This document shows, piece by piece, positions 35,717-47,639 of a DNA stretch of 64,000 nucleotides. The translations under genes were made by a program, and so were the position numbers. The stretch comes from Ailanthus altissimus (taxonomy: Eukaryota > Streptophyta > Magnoliopsida > Sapindales > Simaroubaceae), in NCBI GenBank assembly GCA_946807835.1, contig OX327697.1, forward strand, positions 16,316,001 through 16,380,000, in the 5' to 3' direction. The notes beneath the pieces are model-generated. The model was not told the origin of the DNA and ran no database searches. It was given only the letters and a program-made list of their open reading frames with translations. Position 1 is the first letter of the stretch. Every line of letters starts with the position of its first letter.

Positions 35717-36655
35717 GGGATAAGGACATTTGTGTCATATGAATTTTGACCTAATTCTCATTTTATCCCATAAATTTTAGAAAATTCAATTTTGTTCTAG
35801 TCCGTTAGTAAGATTCTGTTAATTTTAACACTAGATGGGCAAAATAGTCACTCTACACTATTTTATCCACATGTCAACCATTGATTTGTCACTTAAATAA
35901 TAAAATAAAATAAATAAATAAAAAGAGAGCAGTTGTCGCTGTCGTTAGTAGTCGACCGGCCGCCGGTGACCAATTACGATTCGACTCAAAATTTTATGAT
36001 CTATGCAATGGTATGATTTTTTTTGTCAACAGAGTACCATAAATGTGCGAAAAATGAAAAAGAAATATTGTGGGAGGCGGCGGCCATCGCCGTTCGCCAT
36101 TAAATGGTGAGGCGGTGGAGTGCATCGCCCCACCGTTCCACGGTGATGCGCAGTGGCCACAACGCTCTCTTTATTTTCAATCTATTTTTTGGCCACCTTC
36201 TTGTTTCCTTTTAATAAAAATGATTCCACCATTGTGTAGATATAAAAATATTGAATCCAATGACATAAATTTTGCCTATTTTCGTTACCAAAATCTGGCA
36301 ACTGGTGGTGGCTGGCGACTGTCATCGCCGGTTTTGGTAGTTTAGTTTTATTTAATTTAAATATAAAATAAATTTTTAATGAATATTAAAATTTGAACCT
36401 ATTAAAGTGTCGCGTGTCTTTTTATTTTTAATAGCCAATTAATAACTAACACGTGTACATTGTATAATATATTCATATCACAATTTATAATTAACATATA
36501 AATGAGGCAAATTTGTCAATGTACAATTAAAAGATATTTTCAGTTAAATTTAACAGAATCTAATAAACGGACTAGGATAAAATTGAATTTTCTGAAACTT
36601 GTGGGATAAGATTGAGAATTAGGTCAAACTCGTAGGACAAAAATGTCCTTATCCC
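35717..36655. mobile_element. Non-autonomous Mutator-like element with 9-bp target duplication
   Basis: The 939-bp element has terminal inverted repeats of about 110 bp (35717-35828 and 36544-36655) starting GGGATAAGGACATTT. It is flanked exactly by TTATTAGTA on both sides (35708-35716 and 36656-36664), the 9-bp duplication characteristic of MULEs. No transposase is present. The centre (35930-36345) is much richer in G and C than its surroundings and contains a 91-residue open frame (36070-36345) without a recognisable domain. It may be captured host sequence. Confidence 0.92.
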
Positions 36656-36709
36656 TTATTAGTATTATTATTATTTAATATTTTTTACTTTATCTTTAAA
36701 AAAAAAGGG

Positions 36710-37270
36710 GTTCAGTGCTACAGCGACAGAATTCAGTACAGCAGCGATATAAATCTCAAGTCAGTATTGCCCCCGCGGTATATACTCTAGCGCTCCAGCG
36801 GGAATTCTAATAAGTACCCCAAAATAAGCCTTCAGCACTGCGGCGACAGATAATTATCGCTGCAACGATAGATAAATATCGTTGTAGCGCCCGAATGTCG
36901 CCCCACTGACAAGATTCAACACAACACTAATAGAAATCTCAAGTCAGTACCGCCCCTGCAGTACATAAGCTAGCACTCCAGCGGGAATTCCAATAAGCCT
37001 TCAAAAAATAGCCTCTAGCGCTGTAGGGACAGACAATTATTACTTCAGCGCCAACACGTTGCTCCAACGAAAGTTCAAAATGGAATCCAACCATTGCTTC
37101 AGTTCAGCGCTCCCGCGATACAAGGTGCATTGCTCTAGTGCCAGAGCAGTTACAAGAATTAACGATGTACATCATAGCGATGGAGCGAAACAAAGATTAT
37201 CGCCTCAGTGATATTTTGTCGCTGGCACAGTATGGCGCATACCGCGACAGCACTACAACGAGTCAAAAAT
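36710..37270 (+). repeat. GC-rich spacer with 183-bp tandem repeat and GCGCTCCAGCG motifs
   Basis: The block AAATCTCAAGTCAGTA...CTCCAGCGGGAATTC at 36751 recurs at 36934, a period of 183 bp with moderate divergence. The whole stretch is dense in CAGCG, GCGCTC and CGCCCC words. The same vocabulary occurs in the LTR leader blocks of this family (5550-5700, 30130-30370, 39990-40200). It has no coding potential. Confidence 0.75.
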
Positions 37271-37368
37271 AAAAAGGATGAGAAACAGGTAAGTTATTCA
37301 TACCCATTTTCCTTATAAATTTGTACTTACTATTTTTTTTGTGATTCAATCTTAGCAAAGAAAAATTC

Positions 37369-38432
37369 ATGACTCTAAAAAAGCAACGTACTATAGCAAG
37401 CAGCAGCAATGCTTACGATGTTATTCGATTTACATTGACCAAAACACAAGCCCGATATACCACATCATTCTCAAAAAAGAATTTATCGGAGAAAGAGGTT
37501 TTGATTTAGAAAACCTGAATATTTCAAGTATCGGGGACATGATTCCAGTGTGTCATTGAAAACAATTTTGCAAACAGTCAGGCCACGACATAGTTTCCAT
37601 TGTATGAGAGTTCTATGCCAATGCCAGTGAACTGGATAACTATGGGTAGGTATTTATTCGCGACAAGAGAGTAGCATTTGATCCCGTAACGATCAATCCC
37701 CATTTTGGTCTACTAGCAGAGATTGAAGACAATAGGGTAGAGCTCAGAGATCACCCAAATTACGAGGAAATCATCATTACCTTGTACACTAGGTACACAA
37801 TAGCATGTAATCAACGTCTACCCAAGACATTCATGTCTCGCCATATGCATTTAGAAGTAAAAGCTTAGTACGGTTTCCTTGTAGCAAAACTCATGTTGAT
37901 CTCTCATACTAGTGACATCACCAAACTCTGCGCCATCTACCTCTTTGCCATCATGACAGATCGACTAATTGACATTAGCAAGACCATTTACGCATAAATT
38001 ATGGCATGTTCTCGCCTTAATAGCCGATTATTTTTTTCTTCCTTGATTACAACTTTAATGAATGAGTCGGCGTCACTTAGGACCAAAGAGAAGAACGACA
38101 TGCTCTAACTGCCGTTATATCTACTACTATCATTTGCTGAATGATTGCTGCTAACCCACCTTCTCTTGAGGCTCTATATCATCCTGCTGCTGCCATCCGT
38201 CTGTTGCCTGATCCATGAGCGTTTAGCTCAACTTGAGGCTCTCATGACTTCTCACGAGCGTACGACTAATGCAACTTGGAGGTATTTAATCCAACAGACC
38301 CAGGTTACTGTCACATTCTTTAGAATTGATCCTTCGACTCTACCACAGCCTTCGGTGATCCCCTCACCTCCGCCATCGCCCGACATTGATTTTGAGGACC
38401 TTCTCTTTTGCCCTAACGATTTGGATGACTAG
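37369..38432 (+). pseudogene. Third ORF of the Athila-like element (putative plant transposon protein type)
   Basis: In a shifting frame it reads RYTTSFSKK, ERGFDLENLNISSIGDMIPV, then VREFYANA (family form VVREFYANA), NYG, FIRDKRVAFDPVTINPHFGL (near 37655-37710), LAEIEDNRVELRDHPNYEEI, KLMLISHTSDITKLCAIYLF and IMACSRLNSRLFF. This matches the 'putative plant transposon protein' domain (Pfam Transposase_32) carried downstream of pol in Athila-group elements; its function is unknown. The open C-terminal frame 38145-38432 ends in a proline- and acid-rich tail, also typical. Several stops make it nonfunctional. Confidence 0.75.
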
Positions 38433-39804
38433 TTTTGCAAGGAAGTATCTTAATTTTTGTTCTTTCTTCACATGGGGACCATGTTTCATTTTAAATGTGG
38501 GGGGGATATTTAGTGCTGCTCTGTATGTTTTATTTATTACCTTGTGTTAAAAAAAAAGTAATAAAGTCATATCTGTCATATTTTATTTTTGTTTACTCTG
38601 TTATAAATCTTATTTCTTATATATTTCTTCTTTCATTTGTATTAGGTTTTGTTAAGATGATCATTAGTCTATGATAAGAACGAATACATGAATGAATTTA
38701 TTTTTACAAATCCTTAAGGAATGATAGATATTTTAGACAAGTTTTGGTTATCCAAGTTTAGGAATTCGACCTTATTTATAATCACCATTCTTTTTTAGTA
38801 CTTTATAAGCATGAATAGTTATAACTATCACTTAAAGATACTTACGCTTTAGGGAGTACACTACAGTCTTGAAATACCGATACTCTAGAACTTGTCTTTA
38901 ATTACGACTCAAGGTGAAATCCTAGGAAACACATGAATAGGAAAATGACATTAGACCATCTGTGGACCGATTAAACCTTTCTAACCCACCTTTTATTATA
39001 TATTTATCCCCAGTATCCTATTTTGAGCCTAATTACCCATTCTTTGGTTTATCCACATTACAAGCCCAAAACTTAAAGTTTACTTATCCAAAAATTTACT
39101 CGTAACATCATAAACCTTGTATTGCTTAAAAATACTCTTAAAAGAAAAATATTGTGGTGATGTGAGAAAAATAAGTTTGAGTAGTATTTTGGGGGTATAT
39201 ATAAAAAAAAAGGAAAAATACCCCAAGTTAAAAAAAAAGAAAGAAATTCTTTGAAAAATAAAGGTTGAAAAAGAAAGATCAAGAGGTTTCTAGGTAAAGT
39301 TTAAGTGTTCATGGTGTAACTTGAACCTCATATGTTTATCCTTTTATCCTACCTTAACCCTAGCCTTACATTACAAGCTAAGTAAAGTCCTAAATGGATC
39401 CTTAGACATGTGATTTTTTACATTAGTGGAGAGTGAAATAAAAATAATCCTATAAAAGTATCATTATACAAATCAAATGCCGAGACATCATCTTTTCTGT
39501 ATAAACTAAAGTATAAAGTAAATCAAAGTATGGTTTTAAGCTATTGTTTGCTGCTTGCATACACACACATGGTGATTATCTATGAGGAAGAATGAGGGAC
39601 TAAATAGAGATACTTAAGATTGTTAATAGTTATTTATCTACCATAAGGATTTGTGACATTTCATCAGCCTTTGAGACAATGATTTTGATCATCTTACTAA
39701 TCTAGCATATTTGGTTTTGTTTTCTTTATTTATTAAATAGCCAAGTATAACCTTTTGTTTCTCTCTCTTGATTTTATTTTATTGCTTGAGAAAAGCAAGT
39801 GTTT
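38433..39804 (+). other. 3' untranslated region of the Athila-like element
   Basis: There is no ORF. A TTTTAAATGTGGGGGGGATA tract at about 38490-38508 resembles the polypurine-like tract seen after the last ORF in related elements. The remainder is AT-rich with no internal repeat that I recognise. Confidence 0.6.
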
Positions 39805-39819
39805 AAGTTTGGGAGAATT
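39805..39819 (+). other. Polypurine tract of the Athila-like element
   Basis: AAGTTTGGGAGAATT directly precedes the TGATAAAGG start of the 3' LTR. Confidence 0.75.
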
Positions 39820-41254
39820 TGATAAAGGTATATATGTCATATATTTTCTTATATTTTATTTTGATACTTTATTGTATATGAGAATAAATGGTTATTTATA
39901 TACATTGTTGTTTTTTATAGGGACTTTAACAGAATTTAAAGAAAGGATACAAAAAGAGCAAAAACAATGACTAAAATGTAAAATTTTCAAAATATGGACC
40001 TGTCGCCCTAGCGCCACAAGGATTTTCGCCCCAGCGCTGGAACAGTGATCAAAATAAGAAAATTAAAAAATAACCTGTTTAAGTTGCAGTCTGGCGCCCC
40101 AACGCCATCTCTCCACCGCTCTAGTGCCAACATCTTATCGCTCCAACGGTGAGGTCGTTTACACCCAGTGCCCCAGCGACAGCAGCATAGCGCCTCAGCA
40201 ATAGTACAAGTCCTAGTCTGACAAGAATTGAAATTTTCAAGCTCATATCAATTCCTATGAAAGGTTACTCGTCCATAGCCTTTAAAAATCATCTAAGAGC
40301 ACCCAAGAGCATCCAAGTGCAATTCAAGAACATCAAGAATACATAGCATAAGTCTTATAGAGCAATTAAAGTTTAATTGAAACAGCCATAGAGAGAGATT
40401 CAAGGCATTCTTCGGCATTAAGAGTTTCTTAGGCACCGTAATCAAGACAAATTCGACGTCTATATAAATTTGCTATTGATTGTATCATGATTTCTTATTA
40501 TTTTTGCCGCTGTTCTCTTATAGCCATGAACTAAATTTTTTTTCTAGGGTTAATACTTGAACTCAATATGCGTGCTTAATTGTCATATCTTTTTAATATT
40601 TAATAAACTTAGTTCTTTGTTATTTAAATTACTTGTTCTTAATGTTTCAATATATCTGACCAATATATGGTGAATGAATTGGTAATATTTTTTATAAGCT
40701 CGAAAAAGGAATCATTCTATTCAGATCTAGGTAATTTAATGCATAATTGTAGAGTAACATTTAATGTTGCATAAGCAAGTTTCAAATTAGGATAAGAATA
40801 TACTTAATTGGCATGTATGATCAATAAGACTTAATTTTAATGAATCTTAATTTATTATAAATACCATAGGAATATAAATATTTAGTGAATTAAGATATAC
40901 TTGCATGGCCTTGGAAGATTGCATGTGAATACATTAGTGTCTTGATCTAAGAGAATTAAATATTAAATGATTAATCATTGAAAAGCATGTTAAGAGATAG
41001 TATTGATCCTAGATTTTCTTTATATCGCTATCACCTAAATCTCTTTATATTGTGTCATTGTTTTTATATTTTCTATTTCTATTCTTAAATTTTTATTTTT
41101 TTGAATAATTATTAGAAAGACATAATTTTAGTAATTAGTTGAAAAGAAGAAATTATCTATGTGGGTTCGACATCTGACTTATTAAGTTTTTTTATTACTT
41201 GCATACAATATTGTATACTTGCACTGAATTATAAGATATAGAAATATCGCATCA
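39820..41254 (+). repeat. 3' LTR of the Athila-like element
   Basis: It is 1,435 bp, from TGATAAAGGT to AATATCGCATCA, followed by the ATATT duplication. The TATA box seen in the 5' LTR is altered here (CCTATGAAAGG near 40255), and the 11-bp array is reduced to about two units. Confidence 0.92.
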
Positions 41255-41465
41255 ATATTTCTAACTAATATACTATAAGAAAGAAATCACAGACCAACCA
41301 CAACAAGGTAAAAGATTTTAAAAATTAAAATTTTTTATTTCAAGCTCCAAGATTAAAATCATCCAAAACATGAAAATAAATTTCAGTTCATGGCATAAAA
41401 CTAAAAATTAAATCTAAAATTGAAAACAAATGCAAGAACTTAGAAGCTTGGATGATGATATTGGT

Positions 41466-42850
41466 TGCTGACACGCACATATACATAAACTGCAAGCGCA
41501 TGGGTTGTGATCAAACAATAAAGTGATAAGTAGAGTATTATCCCATGAGGATTATTCTTTCAAATTAATACTAAATTCTGAGTTTTCATAACTTAATTTT
41601 ATATAAGCACTTTCAATTTTGAATTAATTGCAAGAACTAAAGAAATTTAAACTAGTAAAACTAATTAAAGCAATTAACAAAGTAATAATTAAAATTGACA
41701 ATTTAATAAAATGAAAAATCTATAATAAAGGGATTCTAGATCTTGATTTCACTCTATTCTTCCTATGTTCTTCTTATTTAGTAATTATTAACTAATTCTA
41801 ATCTATTAATGAAGAGTTTAAAATTAATCTCTTTACCTTTCCCAAAGGTAAAATGAGATCCAATATATAAATATTCAAGTTGATATCTTTATTTAACTTA
41901 TCTATCAACATATTCATCAAGTGACCTTTATATTGATCATCAAAATGTTATTAGCCTTTGGAACTCAACAACAATTAAGATTGCATTTCTCAAATTCGAT
42001 AAATAAATCAATCTCTCCTGACCATTAAATCCATAAATCTAGGTCAACTAATTCATTTCCCAACAAATTAGAAGCATTAAGCATAGAGAAACACAAATAA
42101 ATTGAACTAAACTTTTATTAACAATTAACTAAATATTCTAAACATAGTATAAATAGAGCTACATCAAACCCTAGATGAAAATCTAGCCAAAAATAGGCAT
42201 ATCGTACTAAAATTATCAAGAAATTCATAAATGCAAACATGTTTAAAATAATATCCACAAATACAAATTTCAATCAACACAAAAAAAAGAGAGAAAGAGA
42301 AAGAAACTATGATGGAAATGGTCTTTAAAACTTCAATCCTTCAAGAATTTTAGCCTCTAAGTTTCTTTCTATTTCTATCTAGAAAAGTATGCCTCTCTTC
42401 CTTTAATTTCATGCTCTCTTTTTTCCCTCCCTTTAATAGTGGCTTTTAGGTTTTTATTTGTAGGATCCATTTAGGGCAAATTTTCAAAGCAGAGAAAACT
42501 CAATTTTCTTTTTTTTTCTATGAGCTATGGTTTGGAAGACTATGGTCGTGGCCTGGGCAGAATTATGTTGGGTTCATGGCTAGGAAGATTAGCACTGTGG
42601 CTTATGGCCTTAGGTCGAGCTACTACTATGAATTACTTAACTGGGGCCACGACCTGTAGGTGCTAACTTGTCTTCTAATTCTTACTTTAAGGCTACAGCT
42701 TGAGATCTTGGAACACAGATTGAGTCTAAGAAATGATCATTTTGCCTTTTTTTTTTCCCCTCTTTTTGTTGCACCATTTGTTAAACCCTACAAAATAATA
42801 ATAATAATATGCATGAAAAAGCCACAAAATCATACTTATATTGAATAATT
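41466..42850 (-). repeat. Isolated LTR-like block
   Basis: The left side (TGCTGACACGCAC, then CAAGCGCATGG, AAAGTGATAAGTAGAGTATT and CCCATGAGG) has the layout of an LTR 3' end of plant Ty3 elements in the minus orientation. Beyond about 42500 a GC-richer leader-like stretch with GTGGCCTGGG and GGCCACGACC words appears. I could not fix the right edge or find a target duplication. No body is attached, so it is probably a solo LTR. Confidence 0.45.
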
Positions 42851-43820
42851 ATCAAGTCAAGAGAGTTAAAATATTGTATATAAAATGTACTCACCAAACT
42901 CCCATAAACTTAATAACTTGCTCATACTTGAGCAAAGAGACACAACTAAAAATTAAGATAACAAAGGACATAATGGTCGCAAAATTATTAACAATTTGTC
43001 CTAAAAATTGTATTATACTATAAGTCCTTCGGGAAACTCGATATGCTATAAAATTTAAATATTTCAATTAGTACTTGATTGGTGTTACAGTAGTTGATTG
43101 GAAATGATATCTGGACTTAAAATTTAAACATTTCAATTAATTTAAACATTTCAATTAGTCCCTATTATTATACCTCTCATATCAATCCTTTTCGCTCATA
43201 TTTACAAGCATTCACCTATAAGTTCAGCCTCTTTCTCAGTGCCTCGATATTCTCCAACTCATGGTTACTGCCAATCCCTTTCAGCTGTTACAGTCTAAAA
43301 GCAAATGTTCTACAGTACCATTTTCTATGTGCTCTTTTTGTTTATCATAAGCCAAAATCTATAACTGACATAAACTGAGAAGCAGCAAGCAGTATTCAAG
43401 AAGCAAAAAAAGTAAAAGAAAGTACTTGTAAATAGTAAATAGTCAAATTAGTAGCAATGAGGTTAATCAAAATGGTAAGTATGGTATTATCATTATTTTC
43501 TTGCCCCCCCGCCTCTTCCAAAGAGCAGCAAAGCTTATCTAGCAATTTCAAAGCATCTGTGGAAGTTGTTGGCATTTTTCCAGTATAGAGTAGAATAAAT
43601 TTGAGAAAGCATTCACATATTACGGAAAAAAAGAAAAAGATCTTAAATAAAGAGATTTGATAACGGCACAGTGGAAAATACAAGTAATGAAATAAATAGA
43701 ATACACAGTGGTATTTAAGTGACGATTTGAAAATCATCATCAAGAAGAATGAAATTGGGTTTAAGGTCAGCTACAGTTAAAGGGATTGGAGTAGCAAACG
43801 CAGAAAAAAGAAAAAAGAAT
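42851..43820. other. Intergenic sequence downstream of the pseudogene
   Basis: AT-rich. A short direct repeat (ATTTAAACATTTCAATTA, twice near 43120-43160) is the only structure noted. The part from about 43800 to 43400 may include the former 3' untranslated region of the minus-strand gene. Frames here (for example 43396-43743) look like chance. Confidence 0.4.
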
Positions 43821-44532
43821 TCATACTTGAAACAGATGGTTCTTGTAGCATAGAGTCCAATCGGAATCCCCTGAAGCTGCCAAGCTACCTCCATCAGTGC
43901 TTATTGACTCTGCACATGAACATGAAATTTGAGAAGGAAGTTTTTCTTCAGCTTTCTCTTTAACTCCCAGTTTAGTATCTACATATTCAGTTGACTGAAA
44001 ATCATTTTTCAGAATCTCATAATTCCCCTTATAAACATTGAGCTCACGATTCTGACAAGATTTCAACTGGTCATTATAGCAGCCACTGACATCTTCCTCT
44101 TCATCTGATAGGTATCTGCAACTATCAAACTCATCCATCTCAAAAATCCAACTCACCAATCCTTCCCTCCACGATATCCTCATCTGGCATTGTGACACAT
44201 TCCCCAAAGTAAAAGTAGACATCCAACAAGCTTGGTCGTCTAACACTTTCTGAAAGTGGGAAAGATCAACAGAGTTGGAAGGCATTGTTGTGCAATCAAA
44301 CTGAAAACTTGAACTGGTTGGATCCCATATTGATTCATAACCCTTGGAAGACAAACTTGACATCTGAATACTTTCAGCAAGCAAATTAATTTCAAAACCA
44401 AAATAATGCTTTCAACCAGCTTCTGTTTTCAACCGCGAGAAACCAGAACATCTATCTGAGCTTGAGTCAGATTGCGGAGTTTGAATAACATTTCCACTTC
44501 CCAATGATTCCATAGATAAAGGAGAATTTTCT

Positions 44533-44726
44533 CCATCAAAATTATAACGACATTTCGTCTCTTTCTCTGGAACAGTAGCCTTGCAACTAGGTGTGCAATT
44601 GGGAGAAGATGAAATAACCACATTAACGTCCATCAAAATTATAACGACATTTCGTCTCTTTCTCTGGAACAGTAGCCTTGCAACTAGGTGTGCAATTGGG
44701 AGAAGATGAAATAACCACATTCTCAT
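44533..44726. repeat. 97-bp perfect tandem duplication inside the pseudogene
   Basis: CCATCAAAATTATAACGACA begins at 44533 and again at 44630. About 93 bp are identical in the two copies, and the remaining few bases differ at the junction. Since 97 is not a multiple of three, the duplication shifts the reading frame. Perfect identity makes it recent. Confidence 0.95.
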
Positions 44727-45082
44727 GAAATGTCCTCGAACCTCCATGAAACCGAGGAACTTCAGTTGGAGAACACAAATAAGTACTCCTCCTACCACTA
44801 GTAGATACACTCTTTCTATTACTGCTATCATTATACAAATCCAAATGGAATTCATCACAATATAAACTCGAAGAAGGAGATTGTAGCTGAAATCCACACA
44901 ACCCATTTTCAGATTTCTCTTTTCGAACCTCATCCTCCTCATTACAAGGAGACAAAAGCCAATGCATAGAAGCCTCAGCAGGTAAAGGCACAATAAAAAC
45001 CCTTCTAGAATCATCAACAACTCTTACAACATTTTCTTTATCATCATGATCATGATCTTCTTCAAAACTATCAATAGCCTTG

Positions 45083-45554
45083 TGTCACGCCCCAAGTGCT
45101 CTCAAGCATTTCCTCGAGCACTTGGTGCGCGACTAGGCCTGCTGGAGGCCTCTTGGACCATGGAGCGCTACGTGGACCGGAGCTTCTAGAAGGCCCGCTG
45201 GTTAGGATGGAGAACCGGGCTTGGCCCGCAACTTATTAAAGAAGTTAACCCTAGTTAGACTTTCATAATAGGTAGGAGAGCATCTAGGAATATTCTAAGG
45301 AATATTATCCCATCTTGTATATACACCGTTAGATCAAATAGATCTCAGCCATTGATTGTATAGGGCTGCAACTATAAAAGGGGGAGACCCTCACTTGTAT
45401 TTTTCATCTCATAGCTTGTTTTCTCTTCAGCAATATAGAGAGCATTCGTGCAAACACTTGGTGTGCTTCTTTTCTCTTCTCTTTGTGTGGTTTTCTAGGC
45501 TGCTTAGCACACAACGCGTCTAAGGTCGCACGGTCTCGAAAACAGTCCGTGACA
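45083..45554 (+). mobile_element. 472-bp solo LTR in the pseudogene
   Basis: It starts TGTCACGCCCC and ends CCGTGACA, so TGTCAC/GTGACA forms a terminal inverted repeat. CTTG lies on both sides (45079-45082 and 45555-45558); a fifth base does not match. A TATA box (TATAAAAG, 45373-45380) followed by a CTCTTC-rich leader gives the plus orientation. Its 5' half is GC-rich compared with the window. No 5S rRNA-like sequence is present, so it is not Cassandra. Confidence 0.85.
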
Positions 45555-46429
45555 CTTGACAGCACCAAAGTCTAGCACATTATTATCTCCTACAGTCAAT
45601 AACTCTTTAGCCTACACTTCCTCTTATCAGTGATCCCAGACACAACATGGCCAGCGCCATAACAAGCAGGCGTGGCATTCGTAGCTATCACAGATGAGTC
45701 ATATTATGCTTGTATCTCCGATGACACTTAGGCCTGAATAGGAGGTGTCTTACTTTTGTTACCACTAATATTTGATAACTTATCATCATCACCATCAACA
45801 TCACCACCAACAATAACCTTTTTATCTACTGTAAAATCTAAACCTGGCCCACTTACTGTCTTACTCAAAGGAGTGAAATTCACATCACTAACATCGCAAA
45901 CCCTAAGCTTGGACCCGGATGGCAGTTTATTTACAGTTCTGCCGCTGGTGTCCAAAGCCGAAGAAATTTTACATTTTGATCCATTTCTTGAACTGGGTTT
46001 CCTCCCAGATTGCCACTGGTACAAACAAGGAGTATTTTTCTTAACTTTCTCGCCTTTCTGCAAAATGGGTTTCTTTAAAACGCTCCGTTTCTCAGGTTTC
46101 GACGGATTGGGAGCAGATTTCGGACTAGTTTTAGCAAAAGTTTTTATTTTTATGGGTCTATGAATTAAAGGGGTTCTGGATTTTGAAGAAGAAGAAGAAG
46201 AGGAGTGGGAGAGAAAGAACCTGAGGCAACCCCTTGGAGCTTCAATACTGCTACTGGTGGTGGTGCTGCTGCTAGCATAGTTGCTGCTATAAACAAGGGC
46301 GGCATTGAGATCTTTTAATGGGTTTCTGGAACACTGCTGCTGCCTATTCTTTGTTCTCTGTTCAATCTTTGAGCAGCTCCTTTTTTGTGTCGTTGTTGAT
46401 TTTGAAGATGGTGATAAAGATGGGTTCAT

Positions 46430-47639
46430 TTTTTCTCTTTTTCTTCAAACAGTGTAAGAGATAACAGTTTGTACAAAGTGAGATCTACACCTTCTAACGG
46501 ATAGTGATTTGCTTTGAAAATAAAATAGGGGCAAGGGGTTGACTTGTTAAATCTTTGCCCCCGCTTTGGTGTTTAATTGCTAAAATCCTGCTTTTGTCTT
46601 TCTTTGGTGAATCTTGGGACATTTTATCTAGCTTTAGGTTCTTTTTGGGCTTATGTAAATTCATTTCAAAATGGACCCATCATAATAATTTTGGGCAATT
46701 TTGGCAGCTAATTAAATGTCATTAAAATTAATAAATTATCATTTTATAATAATAAATAAAATTGTATATAAAATTAAGATACAAATTTTGTATTACACAC
46801 AACGCAACACCTATCAATAATTAACATAAAAATAATTATATAATTTCTATTTCAAATGAAGGATAAAATTACCATTAAAGACATCATTCTCAATGATAAT
46901 TTTGTAAAACTTTTTAATTTTTAAATTAAAAAAAAAAGTAGAGTTTTCAGTTGAAGTATTAGGGCTCACTATTTTGAAACTAAAAAAAGTAAACCCTTTT
47001 ATGCTTCACTATCAATCATTATCAAATATAAGTTTAAATTAGAAATCAATTACTTTTCATTTACTCTTGGCCTTTCGGGGATGCCTCCCTCTGCATTAAT
47101 AATGGTAATTTTAAAAAGGATGATATCAATCTTATACATGAACACTTAACAAATGATGCATTAATATGGACAAAAGCCTAAGTGGACATAGCATAGTAGT
47201 GTCTTATATCAAATCAACAAAATGCTATGAACCAATTACAAGTACAACACCTTGAGGTAACATCGCTTCAGCATGTCAGTAAAATCTTTAACAACTTTTT
47301 TCTATCAAGCTTAGTTGCATTTTCAAATAGGTAAAATACAAGTGCAAGATTGATTTCAAGCCCAAGAAACCCATGTAATTCCACTAGCTTGAGGTGTTAA
47401 TGAGAGCGTCCAGGAACCTGATGCCTTTTCTTTCCTATTCTATGGCCATTTCTAGATAACTGCAACAACGAAAAACAAGCACCATATCATGTTTAATTAA
47501 CTGCATTGCCTTGTCGGAGATAAAAAAGACAAAACTACATATGTAAACTCCAAAATTTGCCTACAATTAATAGCACTGTTGCGGATATCAAGTCATGCAC
47601 TTCAATTTGACACCCCTATGGTATCAACTAAGCCACAGC
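46430..47639. other. Intergenic sequence upstream of the pseudogene
   Basis: The first 100 bp or so is probably the former 5' untranslated and promoter region of the minus-strand gene. The rest is AT-rich with no ORF, LTR or repeat that I can support. Confidence 0.4.

Larger units (their letters stand above)
29957..41254 (+). mobile_element. Athila-like Ty3/gypsy element with both LTRs
   Basis: It is 11.3 kb. LTRs are at 29957-31443 and 39820-41254, with ATATT immediately outside both (29952-29956 and 41255-41259). Order: tRNA-Asp primer site, gag, protease, reverse transcriptase, a deleted RNase H/integrase, a nested MULE, a GC-rich tandem repeat, a third ORF of the type found downstream of pol in Athila-group elements, and a polypurine tract. 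The first base of the 5' LTR is A where TG is expected, probably a later mutation. All ORFs carry stops. Confidence 0.92.
43821..46429 (-). pseudogene. Plant-specific protein of unknown function, multiply broken
   Basis: This is the only host locus in its own context. Translation from the ATG at 46429 gives 233 residues: Ser/Lys-rich and basic, with NPLKDLNAALVYSS near residue 36, a poly-Ser stretch and LYQWQSGRKPSSRNGSK. The same logic continues after two in-frame TAA codons (45728-45730 and 45704-45706) with ATPACYGAGHVVSGITDKRK, a frameshift near 45615, a solo LTR (45083-45554), LPAEASMHWLLSPCNEEDE, a 97-bp tandem duplication that shifts frame, a TGA at 44412-44414, and a 187-residue acidic C-terminal part (WDPTSSSFQFDC, ISWREGLVSWIFEMDEFD, SISTDGGSLAASGDSDWTL). 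Without the insertions the coding length is about 680 codons with no intron needed. I believe similar proteins occur in other eudicots, but I cannot name the family. No known catalytic motif is visible. Confidence 0.8.

Noticed and set aside
36070..36345. 91-codon open frame in the MULE centre
   Set aside because: It is open mainly because the region is GC-rich. There is no domain, no homologue I recognise and no splice context. Kept only as part of the MULE.
43821..44384. Independent intact gene of 187 codons
   Set aside because: The frame continues upstream past a single TGA in the same frame with consistent protein-like sequence, so it is the C-terminal part of the larger pseudogene. An intron around the TGA was considered, but the collinear reading needs none.
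45083..45554. Cassandra-type TRIM LTR carrying 5S rRNA
   Set aside because: No 5S-like sequence is present. The length and TATA box fit an ordinary copia-type solo LTR.
45756..46163. Plus-strand 135-codon frame
   Set aside because: It is the antisense shadow of the minus-strand pseudogene's first 233 codons.
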